Assembly: GCF_002078875.1 (NCBI RefSeq)
Contig: NC_034409.1
Coordinates: 67,895,946-67,959,945 of the forward strand
Reading direction: 5' to 3'
DNA length: 64,000 nucleotides
Source of the DNA: Numida meleagris
Taxonomy: Eukaryota; Chordata; Aves; Galliformes; Numididae
The notes under the pieces were generated by a model. The model was not told the DNA's origin. It made no database searches and worked only from the letters and a program-made list of their open reading frames with translations. The position numbers and the translations under genes were made by a program. Numbering within the stretch: the stretch's first letter is position 1; the number at the start of each line of letters is the position of its first letter. This document shows, piece after piece, positions 1-13,023 of the stretch.

Positions 1-3000
1 AAAGGTGGATACTGACTTCTGCTGTGGTGCTGTCTGGATGGAAGAGGGCACAGAACAGATCAAGACTCATGTCAGATGTATGACATATTCTCTCTCCTAT
101 AAGACAGTATTAAGAAATAAACCACTGAGACAGTATGTCATCCTTCAGTAATAAGGAACACTTAGTTCATGCTTAATTTTAGAAGAGAACGCATATTACA
201 GAATATTTCGTGTTGCACTCAATAAGAAGGGCCAATCATTTGTCAAATACTTTTGCAATTCATTCTCTGAACTTCCCAGTAAGTATATTATTCCATAAGT
301 CAGCAATGTCCTATACCTGTAGTCATTTCTCTTACTGAAAAATAAAGGAATAGCACTAAAACACAACCCAAATGCCTTCTTCCTGCTTTTGTCTCTTACT
401 GGGTTGAGGCAGAGAGAGTTAGTCTGGGGCAAATAGAGATGTTCAATGAACATGCTCATCATTCTGTTTGATGAAGAGGAAGAGTGGATGGATGAACAAA
501 CTTCCCTAGCTATTATGAATGGCTGGGAGCACTGCATTCTTCAGTATCATTGCTCTGTCACTTTGGGGAGTTTGTTTCCACATAAATCAAATGTTAACCA
601 GACAGAGTAAAACTGTTCTCACTGTCACAAAGGAGGCAGCTGGCCAGCTCAAAAGGACTAAAACTCTGTTCCTCTGGGACATATTGAAATGGTCATTACA
701 AGACAATATTTATTTATAAACACACTTGGCCCCATCAATTGGGCTTGAATATATAGAGGAATGGAGCTTATTAGTAAGATAAAGCTTTCCCATGACCTAT
801 AGAGGACAGTGCATAGGGACCACAGATGTTCCGTATTAGAAAAGCTGGAAAATTTCAGTCAATGGCCATGAAAAGCTCGGTTTGAAAAGAAGTAAATAAA
901 TAAATAAGGAGGTCACCAGCAAAGACAAGGTTAAGGACACTGGAAAATGGATCTTCCGGGATATGTAACCTTTATTTATTTATTTAGGTGGAACAGATCC
1001 TGGCCTCAACTACGTGTGTCTCTCCTTAGGAACTCTGCTGAAGCTACCAGATTGCTGAGGTTCACTGAATTTTCAGAGAGCTTCTGCAGTGGCTGTGTCA
1101 GTCATGTGGGTGAACACGCACACATGTTTGCCTTTGTAATGAGGTTCACACAAGTAATGCCAGGAAAGTGCCAGAGAGAGCAATACTTTGGAAGACAATC
1201 CATACCACTTTCCACATACAAGTACAGAGAAAAAAAATTGTCCATATGGACTCAGCTTCTGCTGCGTAGCTTAAATCATGGAGCTTTTTACCACAAAATT
1301 CAAAGCCTACTTTTAAGACTGAAAGCCAAAAAAAGCTACACATAAATGTCACAAGACCTGATTCCCTTTCTTATTTAGCAGGGCCTGCTTCTTCAGATTG
1401 TAGAAGTTGGCCTGTCTAAGCCAAAGGATCACCTCCTTACCCCAGCTCTGAATCTTGCCCTAACTAAATGCAAACTATCAAGTCCTGCTGGGACTGAAAC
1501 CCAGAAACAAAGGTTTTGTGTATCTATGACTTCAATCCGTGCTCATGAAAATCAGTGAACACAGGCTGATGTTGTTTGCACAGCTGCAAATTCACTGTAT
1601 ACCTTCTGTCTGGCTCACAGCCTCCCTCTGCTTCCCAGCTGCTTCTTCCTCCACACAACGTGAAATAATCAAAGCAGCATTTCCTAACATATCCATATGG
1701 CAAGGGTCGTTTCTGTCACACGTCAGATCCTTGGGCAGTCTCAATCCTCCCTCTGCCAGAGGGTGCTGGCTAGTTGCCTTCAGGTAGAACCAGTCAGAGC
1801 CAGAGAGACAGTCAGTATGGACAACCAGCTCCTCCAGCTACTAAAACAGCCACCCTATGTCCAGATGCACCAAGCCTGATGTAGCAAAAACTAGAAAAAA
1901 ACAACTTTTTTCTATCTAGGCCTGAAAGATTACCCATTAATTGACAGGAAGGGAAATGAGGACACAGGATGCTTAGGGTGATGAGACATCCACCCTACCG
2001 CAATTTTGCAATGAAAACACTATATCTGTCATATGGCTGAGAGCACCACAGATGTGGGACTGACTGATTTCTATCAGGCAACTGAAGTCTACCGTTTTCT
2101 AAATCACCTTAATGCTACAGGAGGTGTCCAGTTTTTCCTGACTGCAGAAGACCAGATAAGCATTCCTACACCTACAGAAGTATGGCTACAGCTCTACTGT
2201 CAGTTTGTCTCACTTTGTTTGTTTCCACAAGTACCTAATCTCACAGATATACCCACCTTATTCAACACAGTCTGGAGCTATGCAGCTTTCTTCCAGGCCC
2301 AGAAAAGGCAATCCCTCCTCAGCCAGCTGCCTGCAGAGCTGTGGGCACAACCTACCAATCTCCCCTTCTCTTGGGACCCACGAGTGCAGATCTCCACCAC
2401 AACACAGAGCTACCTGATTAGGACCATAGTGCTTTTGCCAATGGATGAAGAGGGGGGTAGCAGCTGGTGAGGTGTTGGGGGAGGAGAGTACTGTGAGCAC
2501 TCAGGAAGATAAGCAGATGGGCACTTAAGAAGCATCTACAATTATCATGCTAAGAACAAATTACACTGGTGTTCAATTATTAGTTTAGTATTGTTTCCTA
2601 TGATGATATAGACATAAAATATTAATCTGATTACTTCAGCTCAAGTTTAGTGTCCTGCAAGGTCAATTATTAAAGAATAATTTTCTTTTCCTCTGAGATT
2701 GATATATATCTCGGAGAGAAAATAATCTCACAGTGCTATTTTGCAGGGTCATTTTCCTTACAGTCGTGCAGTTTACACTTTTCAATTTTTTTTTGTTTTG
2801 TTTTTATTTTAGAGTCATTAAAGAGAAACAAAACATTTTAAGTATGTGAAATTCTCTAGCTTATGAGAATGCAAGCAGTTCCCACTCCTTTTCAACACCA
2901 AGGGGAAAAACTTCATCTGGAGTATATTAGTATCTGCAATATGTTCTTGGTTGGATAACATGTTTGATCCAATCTCTGATCCTTTGAATATACATGGAGC

Positions 3001-3261
3001 TTTTGTAAATGAAAGTGAAACAGGATCCATGATCATTTAAAACATAAGAAAGAAATCAGATGATCAGCACTTTTATAGCACTACACTAACAAGTGTATCA
3101 CAAACAGGAATGGAACATTTCTGTAGACCAGTGAGTCCTTTGATTATTCTTTGCCATACTTCTTGCCCTCAAACTTGTTTGGTAGTTTTTCTCTATCTAA
3201 CTAGAAACAGAACACTTGAAGTATATCTTGGCCCTCTCAAAGTCCTACAGTATATGATTAC
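1..3261. other. Intergenic DNA, no recognised gene
   Basis: AT-rich unique-looking sequence. It contains an inverted pair of TTTA/TAAA repeats (about 891-907 and 970-987), a T-rich tract near 2786-2812, a 9-bp stem hairpin at 2691-2716, and an unrecognised 145-codon open frame at 2033-2470 (MAESTTDVGLTDFYQ start). I do not call the frame a gene, because there is no recognised domain, splice context or family. Confidence 0.6.
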
Positions 3262-4300
3262 AGAGTCACAGAAGACATCTCTGTTCCAAACCAAACCCCT
3301 TGTTTAACGCAAGGCGAACTACAGCAGGTTACTCAGGATTGTGTCCATCTGGGTTTTGTATATGTTCAAGGATGCAGGCTCCACTCTTTTGCAGGGTTCA
3401 GTCAACCTCATGGCAAAAATATTTTTCTCGACATTTAAGTAGAATTTATTGTATTTCAGTTTGTGCCCATTGTGTCTTATCCTGACAGTGGGTGTCACTG
3501 AGAAGAGCCTGGCTCCATCTTCTTTACTCCCTCCATCAGGTATTTATACACACTGAGAAGTAACCCATGAGCCTTCCTTGCTCCAGGCTCAACAGTCCCA
3601 GCTTTCTCAACCTCTCTTCATATGAAAGATGCTCTAGCTGTTACTTGGCCCTATGATTAATTCCTAGGGTATATTACTATTGATTGACTTTCACTGGACT
3701 TCATGTCACTGATCACATTTGTTTGATCCTGGCAGGTAAGCCAGTTTTCAGTGTACCTTACTCCCCACTTACCTAAGCTATACGTCATCAGCTTATTTAC
3801 GAGGACGTTATGGGAGACAGTATCAAATTATTTGCTAGAGTCAAGATAAACAGTATCTACTGATCTTCACTTGACTATCAGGATGGTCATTTCATCACAA
3901 AAGGTTATCAGGTTGGTCAATCATGACTTCCCCTTCATAAATACACATTGATTATTCCTAATCACCTCCTTGTTCCTATTATGTTTGGAATTGTTTTCCA
4001 GGATTAATTGCTTCATCATCTCTCCAGGGATTAAGGTGAGGCTGATTCCTGTAGTTCCTCCTCTTGCCTTTCCTGAAGATAATGGAAATATTTGCTTTCT
4101 TCTAGTTCTCAAGAATTCCCCATGATTGCCATGACATTTCAAAGATAATCAAGAGTGGCCTCACTGTGATGTTGGCTAGCTCCCTCAGCTCTCATGGGAC
4201 CAGCCCATCAGGTCCCACAGACTTGTGTAAGTTCCATTTTTTTAAATACAAGTATTTCTCCTCCGGGAAGGAAAATACTGACAGTTACATGCTTTCATTG
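3262..4300 (-). mobile_element. CR1 LINE fragment, old subfamily, partial reverse transcriptase
   Basis: On the minus strand the segment 3921-4142 matches CR1 reverse transcriptase wording (ISLTLIPGEMMKQLILE, then VIRNNQCVFMKGKS), where the family reads roughly VSLTS.PGK.MEQ and H.FTKGKSCL. The lower-numbered half (about 3290-3620) is CR1 3' sequence around the phrase GAGAAGAGCCTGGCTCCATC. Part of the middle near 3650 appears deleted. Many frameshifts mark it as old. The 5' limit is uncertain. Confidence 0.85.
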
Positions 4301-5194
4301 TTGTTGTTTTTCTTTTTTGTTTGTATCCCTGGTTTACTTCTAGAAACACTTGTCAGTTCTCAAATTTTTTAGTCTAGTCGTCATCCCATTAATAGAGAGC
4401 AAAGTTCAAGACTTTGATTCTTCTTCAGTGCAGTCTTCTCACACTGTTTCATCCCTCAAGGTACTCTAGTTTCTAAAGCACAAAGAAAAAGAGACTAAAA
4501 TATTCTTTAAGCTTTTATTTGTCCTAAGAGACCTGAGCCTGTCTGTGTCTGCATTATTTACTCTTCCTCCCCTTGAAACAATCAGCTCTGTTTCTATCAC
4601 AAACAACCCATGTTTTGACCCGAACCTCTCTGGTTCTCACAGAGGCTATTCTATGGAATGAGAGGCTGATTCATTCCAATTAGTCTATGTTAGAGCCATT
4701 CCTCATCTTCCCATGCAACACTCCGAGTAACCCACACAGGGAAAAACACCATCACAATACAACCTTTCTTTCCAAATCCTCTGCTGTCCCTCGATACCAT
4801 GACAGCCCATTTCAGCCGCAGTAGGAACAAAGATATTTATTTTGATTTATGGTTTCCTATCTGCTCCCCCTTAGCCACAAGAAGCTGATCTCCAAGCAGA
4901 CGCATCATCTCTGCGTATCTCTGCTCCCCAACCAGACAGTGACCTATCTCAGAAGTCAAACTGAGATCAAATGTTACTCTCTGGTTCATGGGTAAAAAAA
5001 ACTTTGAATCACAAGAGGAACTAGAGGAAAAAGATGTCCATTCTGCACACTGCTGTGTTCACAGTGAGTACAGTTGGTTCCTTTCCCACACGTTTGCTGT
5101 TTGTTTCTTTTTTTATTAAGCTAACATGTATTTCAGCAGCTGGATCCTTGAGAGTTTTAAAACATACCAAGGAATAGGCTAACCCATTAACAAT

Positions 5195-5227
5195 AAGTAT
5201 AATAAATAAATAAATGAATAAATAACA
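5195..5227. repeat. AAAT simple repeat
   Basis: AATAAATAAATAAATGAATAAATAA-type simple sequence. Low complexity, no further signal. Confidence 0.85.
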
Positions 5228-5344
5228 ATAACTGGTGGATACAGAAATTGTAATCTGGGAGATGCTGAGCTTTTTTTTTGTCCTCATGGGTTCATACAGT
5301 CAAGGAAATAGTGAGGTAAATGTATGTGGGAAGATTTTTCAAAG

Positions 5345-5365
5345 CACACACACAACGTGTGTGTG
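5345..5365. repeat. CA/TG inverted dinucleotide repeat
   Basis: Nine bases of CACACACAC, a three-base spacer, then nine bases of GTGTGTGTG. This forms a perfect hairpin of alternating purine/pyrimidine, 30 bp before the GAGAAA array. Confidence 0.9.
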
Positions 5366-5395
5366 ATCTGGTTAAAAATTTCTAACTGGGCTGAA

Positions 5396-6064
5396 AGGAA
5401 AAAAGGAAAAGAGAAAGAGAAAGAGAAAGAGAAAGAGAAAGAGAAAGAGAAAGAGAAAGAGAAAGAGAAAGAGAAAGAGAAAGAGAAAGAGAAAGAGAAA
5501 NNNNNNNNNNNNNNNNNNNNNNNNNNNNNNNNNNNNNNNNNNNNNNNNNNNNNNNNNNNNNNNNNNNNNNNNNNNNNNNNNNNNNNNNNNNNNNNNNNNN
5601 NNNNNNNNNNNNNNNNNNNNNNNNNNNNNNNNNNNNNNNNNNNNNNNNNNNNNNNNNNNNNNNNNNNNNNNNNNNNNNNNNNNNNNNNNNNNNNNNNNNN
5701 NNNNNNNNNNNNNNNNNNNNNNNNNNNNNNNNNNNNNNNNNNNNNNNNNNNNNNNNNNNNNNNNNNNNNNNNNNNNNNNNNNNNNNNNNNNNNNNNNNNN
5801 NNNNNNNNNNNNNNNNNNNNNNNNNNNNNNNNNNNNNNNNNNNNNNNNNNNNNNNNNNNNNNNNNNNNNNNNNNNNNNNNNNNNNNNNNNNNNNNNNNNN
5901 NNNNNNNNNNNNNNNNNNNNNNNNNNNNNNNNNNNNNNNNNNNNNNNNNNNNNNNNNNNNNNNNNNNNNNAAGAAAAAGAAAAAGAAAAAGAAAAAGAAA
6001 AAGAAAAAGAAAAAGAAAAAGAAAAAGAAAAAGAAAAAGAAAAAGAAAAAGAAAAAGAAAAAAA
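5396..6064. repeat. Purine microsatellite with 470-base assembly gap
   Basis: The left flank (5396-5500) is a hexamer array of GAGAAA. The gap is 5501-5970. The right flank (5971-6064) is a different hexamer, GAAAAA. All purines are on the plus strand. Gap length is presumably estimated. Any open frame crossing it is an artefact. Confidence 0.97.
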
Positions 6065-7061
6065 GAGGCTCCAGCCCATATCCTTGTTTCAGGAAATCAA
6101 TTCTCCATAAACAAACCAGTTATAATACTGGGTCTGCATCCCAGAGTTCATATCCTACAGGTGGCTTATAGTCAGACTGAGACTCCAAAATCAAGGTACA
6201 GAAATAATACAGCATTACAGCCTCCCTGTATCTAAAGGTATTTAGACTTGAACTCTACAAACTCAGCTTCTTGCCACATCTCCTTTTTTTCTTCTGGTTG
6301 CCCACTAAAGCTTAAAGTCTTTTATGGGCTTTGCTGTGTACAATGTCTATGAAGAAAATTGATTCTCTGCACTCCAAAGCCACTGGCTGAAGTGATCAAG
6401 CTATAAATTTGGCTTAGTTCAATATGTCATCAAAACATGAAATTAAATAAACTTTCTGTTTCCTTTTATGATCCTCATGGAAATAATGCAGAACTTTGCC
6501 CTAACAAGGACAGTTTAAATTCAACGTGTCTGTAGTTTGTTATTTGGATCACTTGTCTTTCTATATCAGGCCCTCCAGTTACTTTGTCTTACATGGAAAC
6601 TAGAGAACCTTTAAAAAATGGGTGAAAAGAAGGAAGGATCAGGCTGAGAATTAAGCAACTCTTTAATATCTGTCCTGATCAGCCCAAATCCGGGTTATTT
6701 TTCATGACTACCCACATTCCTGGTACTGGAGGTACGAAGTCACTTGGTAATAGGGGCTTAATCTGATTCCAACAGAAATAAAGCAAGAGGACTGATTTCT
6801 CACATGCATTGCCCCAGAAACAGCCAACACCATGTGAAAGGCTCTGCTTTGTTATGAAACACTGCACTAGCACAATCATTTGGCTACAGTTTGTTTAAAG
6901 AGCAGTGGAGACAGGGAGAACTAAAAAGAAAACACAGCTTTACATCTATTCAGGATGGAAGGACAGTTTTTTCCAAACAGTAAAAAAAGATAACGTTGCT
7001 AAGTGCAGTTTCAAAAGTTGATTTGCTTGTTGAATATGTCCAGGTTAAAAAATAAAAAGAC
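6065..7061. other. Intergenic DNA between the two purine microsatellites
   Basis: Unique-looking AT-rich DNA. No gene, repeat family or RNA is recognised. Confidence 0.6.
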
Positions 7062-7318
7062 AAAAGAAAGAAAGAAAGAAGGAAAGAAAGAAGGAAAGGA
7101 AGGAAGGAAGGAAGGAANNNNNNNNNNNNNNNNNNNNNNNNNNNNNNNNNNNNNNNNNNNNNNNNNNNNNNNNNNNNNNNNNNNNNNNNNNNNNNNNNNN
7201 NNNNNNNNNNNNNNNNNNNNNNNNNNNNNNNNNNNNNNNNNNGAAGGAAGGAAGGAAGGAAGGAAGGAAGGAAGGAAGGAAGGAAGGAAGGAAGGAAGGA
7301 AGGAAGGAAGGAAGGAAA
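7062..7318. repeat. GGAA microsatellite with 125-base assembly gap
   Basis: GAAA units (about 7062-7098) grade into GGAA units. The gap is 7118-7242, and GAAG/GGAA units continue to 7318. Again all purines are on the plus strand. It lies about 1 kb from the other gapped purine array. Confidence 0.97.
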
Positions 7319-9771
7319 GTTTCAATAATTTAGAAAACTGTGGTAGTCAAAAGCTAATATTCCATAAACAATTCATGTGCCAACATTAATTCATATACAC
7401 ATACATATATTGTATTCTAGGAGCCACCAGGTTAGAGGAGTCTCTTTGAAAATGGGATCTGCTAAGTATATGATGGATGAGTCCCACCCACTCCAGAGGG
7501 ACCAGCTCTCGTTTGTCCTATAATCCCTGGAAAACAGGAGCTGTAGGGGAAAAACCACTCAATTAAATGCAAGTGGCACTTCTTGGGCAGAAATTAGTGA
7601 GCAGTCTGCTGTGCAGCAGCCCAAGGGAGGAGAGATTCTTGTTTAAAGAAATGATCATTCAGCCTGATAGATTTTTTTGTGGCATGTTTCAACTCTCCCA
7701 TTCAGATCCTATAAAAAGGATCAAGGCAGCATAGCCTGATCTGTTCTTTGGCCTTGTAAATGCAGATGTCCTTTTGAAGAAAAAAAGCCTAAGCTATGCA
7801 AGGGCACAGTAGCTGACCTTGTCATAGACACTATGTGCCAAGCTAGTTCAACTGGCAAGCCATACATAATGTTAGAGTCTGTTACCCATGCCTTCTGAGC
7901 AGCTGAACTAATGACACCCCTTTTCATTGAGATTTTCTGGTTTTAGTTGTCTAAATTTGGTGTCCACAGATGTAAAATTCCCAGGTGACACTGGGCATAA
8001 GTGGGCATTGATTTATAAAGGCACTCTAACAACTAATAGGAAGTAGATTTGCACTACGATCCTTCCTTTCTTCTACTTGCATACTTGTTCTCACAAAACT
8101 TGTAGCATCTTCATTACCTGTGAAATCTCTGTTGCTTGTGGTTGATGATAGCTAAAGGATTCAAAGGTTACTAAGGAGAGGGGAGGAAGGGACACAGTGG
8201 TTGCATTACTTTGTTTTCATGTGTAGAAACTCTGTAACATAATTTCAGGGCCTGAAGAACGATAAAATTTGGACTATTTTTGGAAAGAATGGAAAGATAG
8301 TGGGAAGGATAACAATGGGCTTCATCTTTGGGGAGACTTGGTGATCTTGGAGTAAGGCAGCACAAAAAATGTAAGCTGCAAGTAATAGAACCAACATACC
8401 TGGGAAGAGCTGAATGTATCAGACCACATTCTATTGCCTGCTTACCCAGACCTAGAAGGAAGAAGTACAGAGCCTCTTGCAGTGACAAGGTGGAGGAACG
8501 TTTGAGCCTAAACCCTCTGCCTGGACCCAAACTGAAAGTGTGAATATGTAGATAACCACATTCAGGCATCCTGGTTTTATTTTTCACTTGAATGTGTATG
8601 TTTCTTTAACATTAGGTGCTGTTCTAACTTCCTCTGTCAGATTAAGAAATACTTTAATGTAATGTTTGGCTATTTCACTCAAGGAAATTACTTGTATGTG
8701 TTGTAAAGTCGCACCTCAACAAATGGAACAGAATATGTTTTCCTTAGGCTTCCCATTTTCCTGAGCACTGGCTTAAGCTTTTGTGACACTTGTTCAATTA
8801 CCTGAGCTTTGTAGCTTTCTTTTTTAAAGGCAAACACTACAAATCTCTGACTTATTCCCATGTTAGGCTCACAGCTGCCACATACCACCATAACTGTTTC
8901 TCCTTGCTGCTACTTACTGTACTCTACTTACACATCTATGGGGCCATGTTTCTCCTTTATTGTGGTGCCAGATGGCATTCAGCCTTTGGCCCCACTGTCT
9001 GCTTTTCTGTTTATCCTTCCATGTTGTAAGTTTTGATGTAGCTTGATCAGCCATGATCTTTGAATAACAAAACACAAAGACATCATGCAAGAACATGACA
9101 GCAGGCATAGCTGGAAAGACCAAATGTTCCTCTAACTTGGTATTGTCTCTTGAGGTTTAATTATGACTAAATGTGGTAGCTGCTTTCAATGGCCTGCTGT
9201 GACAGGTGCTTCCTATGAGGACTTGCCATAAATGGCTATGTTGAGCTCACAGATGGATCTCTACATATTTATTAACCCTTCTTAAAGAGTTTGTAGGGAG
9301 TGTTACAAGAGCAGGTAATGGTACTACCTCCCTGTATCTGCATTTTGCTGTCCAAAGGAAATCTGAGGCAGAGCTGTGGTCTCACAACCAACAGAGATTG
9401 TGAATTTGTGTTCCCCGAAGCTGTCAAATCACTTTTTGAAGTGTGTTCAGTGTGTTCAGTGTTAGCATCCAGCAGCTGCTGAATCAAGGAATGACAGCTT
9501 AAATATATTTTGGGTGACAGACCAGTTACTTTGTATGTTGTGAACCTTCTCTGACAGTTTGAATTGATGTCCATTAGCTTGCATCAAAGAGACAATGGGA
9601 AGTGGTTTCTTACACTTCTTCCCCAGGCAGCGCATATTTTCTAAATGTCTGTCACAACCCTTTCATATGGATTCCTACCTCATTTAGTATTCCACTATAT
9701 TCATAATCCCTGTTGTGTTCCTGACACTTTCTGTTCTACCATCTTTTCTGAAAGGAGAGAATCAGAACTAT
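7319..9771. other. Intergenic DNA, nothing recognised
   Basis: Contains short open frames on both strands, the longest 138 codons at 8171-8587 minus, with no recognisable domain. A small direct duplication GTGTTCAGTGTGTTCAGTG lies near 9440-9460. Confidence 0.6.
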
Positions 9772-10757
9772 GTACAGCCCTCAAGGTACACCATGGACCA
9801 GATGCTTTTTAACATCTTCATCAGTGACATAGACAGCAGGATTGAATGCACCATCAGCAAGTTTGCAGAAGACATCAAGCGGAGTGGTGCAGTTGATACA
9901 ACAGAAGGAAGAGATGCAATCCAAAGGGACCTGGACAAGCTTCAAAAGCAGGCTCATGAGAATCTAATGAGGTTCAACAAGGCCAACTGCAAGGCACTGC
10001 TGTTGGGTTCGGGCAATCCCAGATACGTGTACAGACTGGGAGAAGAACTCCCTGAGAACAGCCCTGTGGAGAAAGACTTGGGGGTCCTGGTGGTCAAAAA
10101 GCTGGACATGAGCCAGCAGTGTGTGCTTGCAATCCAGAAAGCCAACTGCACCCTGGGCTGCATCAAAACAGGGGTGACCAGCAGGGCAAAGGAGGTGATT
10201 GTCCCCCTCTATTCTAACCTTGGGGGGTCTCATCTGGAGTACTGCGACCATCTCTGGGGTTTCCAGCACAAGATGTAGAGGTGTTGGAGAGGGTCCAGAG
10301 GAGGGCCACGAGGGTGATCAAAGGGCTGGGGCACCTCTACTCTGAAGAAAGGCTGAGGGAGCTGGGCTTGTTCAACCTGGAGAAGAGAATGCTCCAGGGA
10401 TACCTCGTTCTGTCCTTCCAGTACTTGAAGGGAGCTTATAAACTAAAAGAGGCTGACTTTTCACATGGGTAGATAGTGATATGACAAAGGGGAACAGTTT
10501 TAAACTAAAAGAGGATATTTAGATTAGATATTAAGGGGAAATTTTTCATTCAGTGGGTGGTGAGGCACTGAATAGGATGTTCAGAGAAGCTGTGGATGCC
10601 CCATCCCTGGAGGCATTCAAAGCCAGATTGCGTTCGGTCCTGGGCAGCCTGAGCTGGTGCCTGATCTAGTGGGTGGAACCCTGCCCATGGCAGGGAGTTT
10701 GGAACTATATAATCTTTAAGGTCCCTTCCAAACCAAGCCATTCTATAATTCTATGAG
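9772..10757 (+). mobile_element. CR1 LINE, 5'-truncated, reverse-transcriptase C-terminus to 3' end
   Basis: An open frame covers [20 protein letters not shown] and onward, ending at a TAG at 10276. It begins just before the catalytic Y/FADD motif, which here reads FAED, so one metal-binding aspartate is lost. It continues through the typical CR1 thumb region and the VQRRATRVIKGL segment into the 3' UTR, ending in ATTCTAT octamer repeats at 10740-10757. It is relatively young but not functional. Confidence 0.93.
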
Positions 10758-13023
10758 TCTGTGACATGACCAATATGGGGACATCATGATGCTCTGTGTT
10801 TTCTTTGGTTTTCTTCTCCCAGTAATTCCCAGCACAAAGGTACCAGGGAGTACCGGGAGCAGAGGTCCCTGGGAAGGATGCTGCAACTTTTATTCCTGAA
10901 ATGCTGGAAAAAAAGGGGTGAGGATATGGCAAGTCACATATATTCTTTTCCATCAGTGATTTGAGTGGCAGCTGCCTGAGTTGGTTAACACTAAATTCAA
11001 ACTCTCTTGCTTTTTTCTCTGAAAACTTGAGATCACGTTCAGATTCCCTTGCAAATCCATGAGTCGAGTTTGGCTTTTTCAAACCCTTGCTACTTGCTTA
11101 CCAACATCATTATATGCTCCTGGTGTTAAAGCCTGGATCTGAGGGTTTTGAGTAAGATATATAGAGATGAGACGATTAAAACCATGATTTTTTTTGCTAG
11201 CTGGAGGCAGTTACACTCAGTGGTTTTGGCTGAAGGAACCTTCTTCTGCATGAGTTTTTCCAGCAGAATGATGAGCTGGAGTTGACCAGCTAACACAGCA
11301 CTAAAAGGGGGTACTTTTCTGGCTGGTTTATTGAGCAGCAAACCTGAGCAGCTCCACAAAAGGTGCAGTAGAGCAGGATTGGCACAAGCAAGACAGGACA
11401 AGCCCCCACTGCACAGCCCAGCTTCATTGTGCCCCTGGGAGGCACTGGGTCCCTAACAGTTGCCCAGACATATCCAAGTGCTGGGTCCCCATAAACTCCT
11501 GTCTCCTATAAACTTATGATGTAGGGTTGTCCCTCCACAGTAACTGAACCTGCAAAATCTCTGTCAGAGAGTTAGACTGGTTGTGGAGTGGCTGTTGTGG
11601 AACAAAACCCTAAAAAAACCTGGCAAACACAATGACAAGTGATAAAGCTTCAGTGTCCTCTGGCTTATTTTCTACTAGCTGTGGTGTAAATGTTCTAGGA
11701 AAGCAATGTTCAATGCTGCCATTAGCTAATAAAATGGTTTTTTTTTTTTCAGTGGCATTTACGAGAAGGGCTCACTTCCTTTGAGTAACTGTGCTTTGAC
11801 GTTATTGGGAGAACTTTTGTGGCAGATATTTACACTCGGCTGAATTCCTGTGGCATCCTCCAAATGCATTTGACATAGGGTTGGGGCACAAGCTGCCAGA
11901 AGATGAAAGAGCACTTTTCACAGCACCTTATCAATTTGTTGTGCTGACTGAGAAGCCTGATGACTTTTCCACGGCTATGAAGGCTGGCTAACTCTCCCTG
12001 AACCATTAATCTCAGGACAGCTTGAACTAAGAGGGCTGCTTCAGACATTTCTGTAAAAATAGACCACGAAGTATGCATCTGAAAGGAGAGTCTTTGCGTC
12101 TTTTACAGCTTCTTGACCTCTTATGAGTGGATTTTTTACTAATGGGAAGGATTAGATGCAATATCCTGGTGTCTCGGCGCAATGCAGTGACCAGCTTGCA
12201 CAGCTGTTCTCAGTCATGTCTCCAGCAGCACTTCTACTCAGGCTGTGCTATCAAGCACATGAAGTCAGGGCTTGACTCACTGCTTCAAGCACATGAAGTC
12301 AGGACTTGACTCACTACTGCTTCAGCTCATCACTGCTTCTATTTGTCAGGTCTCAGTCTCAGCCTCGAGTCTTATGCCTGTGTTTTTGAAGTTTGGTTTC
12401 AGTGGAACCAGACTGGAGAAAAAAAAATGGAGCAAAGGAACACATAGGAAGACTGCTATTTCCTTAGCATTAACTTTTGCCCAGATGGTGATAAGCTGTG
12501 GTTGCAGGACACCTGGGTCAAATAAATCACAATACTATGTAATCATTGCATACACAGTAACATAAGATTCATGTAACTGAGAATCTGAATGCTAATGCAA
12601 CATGTCCTATGATTATAAAAAATGTGAAACGCCTGGGGCATGAAACATTTCGCCTTAAAGGTTTTGAAGTTTGCCTCAAGCACTTATTTTTTTTTATCTC
12701 ACCTCCTTTTCAAAATTAAATTGGTTATATGAAGTTATTTCTTTTGTCAGATATTTTACATGATATCAGACACAGAAGGAATGGAACTTTTACATTGCAG
12801 TATGATTTTTTTTTTATGTGAGAACCTCAGCTGCACTGGGGTTGCAGGCATGCTGCCTGTGCAAGGACTTGGATGCAAAGGTGAAGAAAATATATGTGTG
12901 GTGCAATATTTGGACATTGGTGTGATGAACACAGAATCATTTTCTTGACTGTGAAATTTCCACTTGAACAACTTTAACTATTACGGAATGCAAGAACAAG
13001 GAATCGGTCAAAACACATTTGAA
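10758..13023. other. Intergenic DNA with one small tandem duplication
   Basis: Apart from the duplication at 12252-12322, only A/T homopolymers (for example about 11739-11750) and short unrecognised open frames are seen. Confidence 0.6.
12252..12322 (+). repeat. 34-bp tandem duplication carrying AP-1 motifs
   Basis: Copy 1 begins CAAGCACATGAAGTCAGG at 12252 and copy 2 begins with the same bases at 12286. The copies differ by one substitution and a 3-base insertion. Each contains a perfect TGACTCA (12273-12279 and 12307-12313). Confidence 0.92.

Noticed and set aside
5324..6235. Open frame spanning the first purine array and gap
   Set aside because: It is made of simple repeat and undetermined bases; the frame is an artefact.
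7003..7389. Open frame spanning the GGAA array and gap
   Set aside because: Same reason: simple repeat plus gap.
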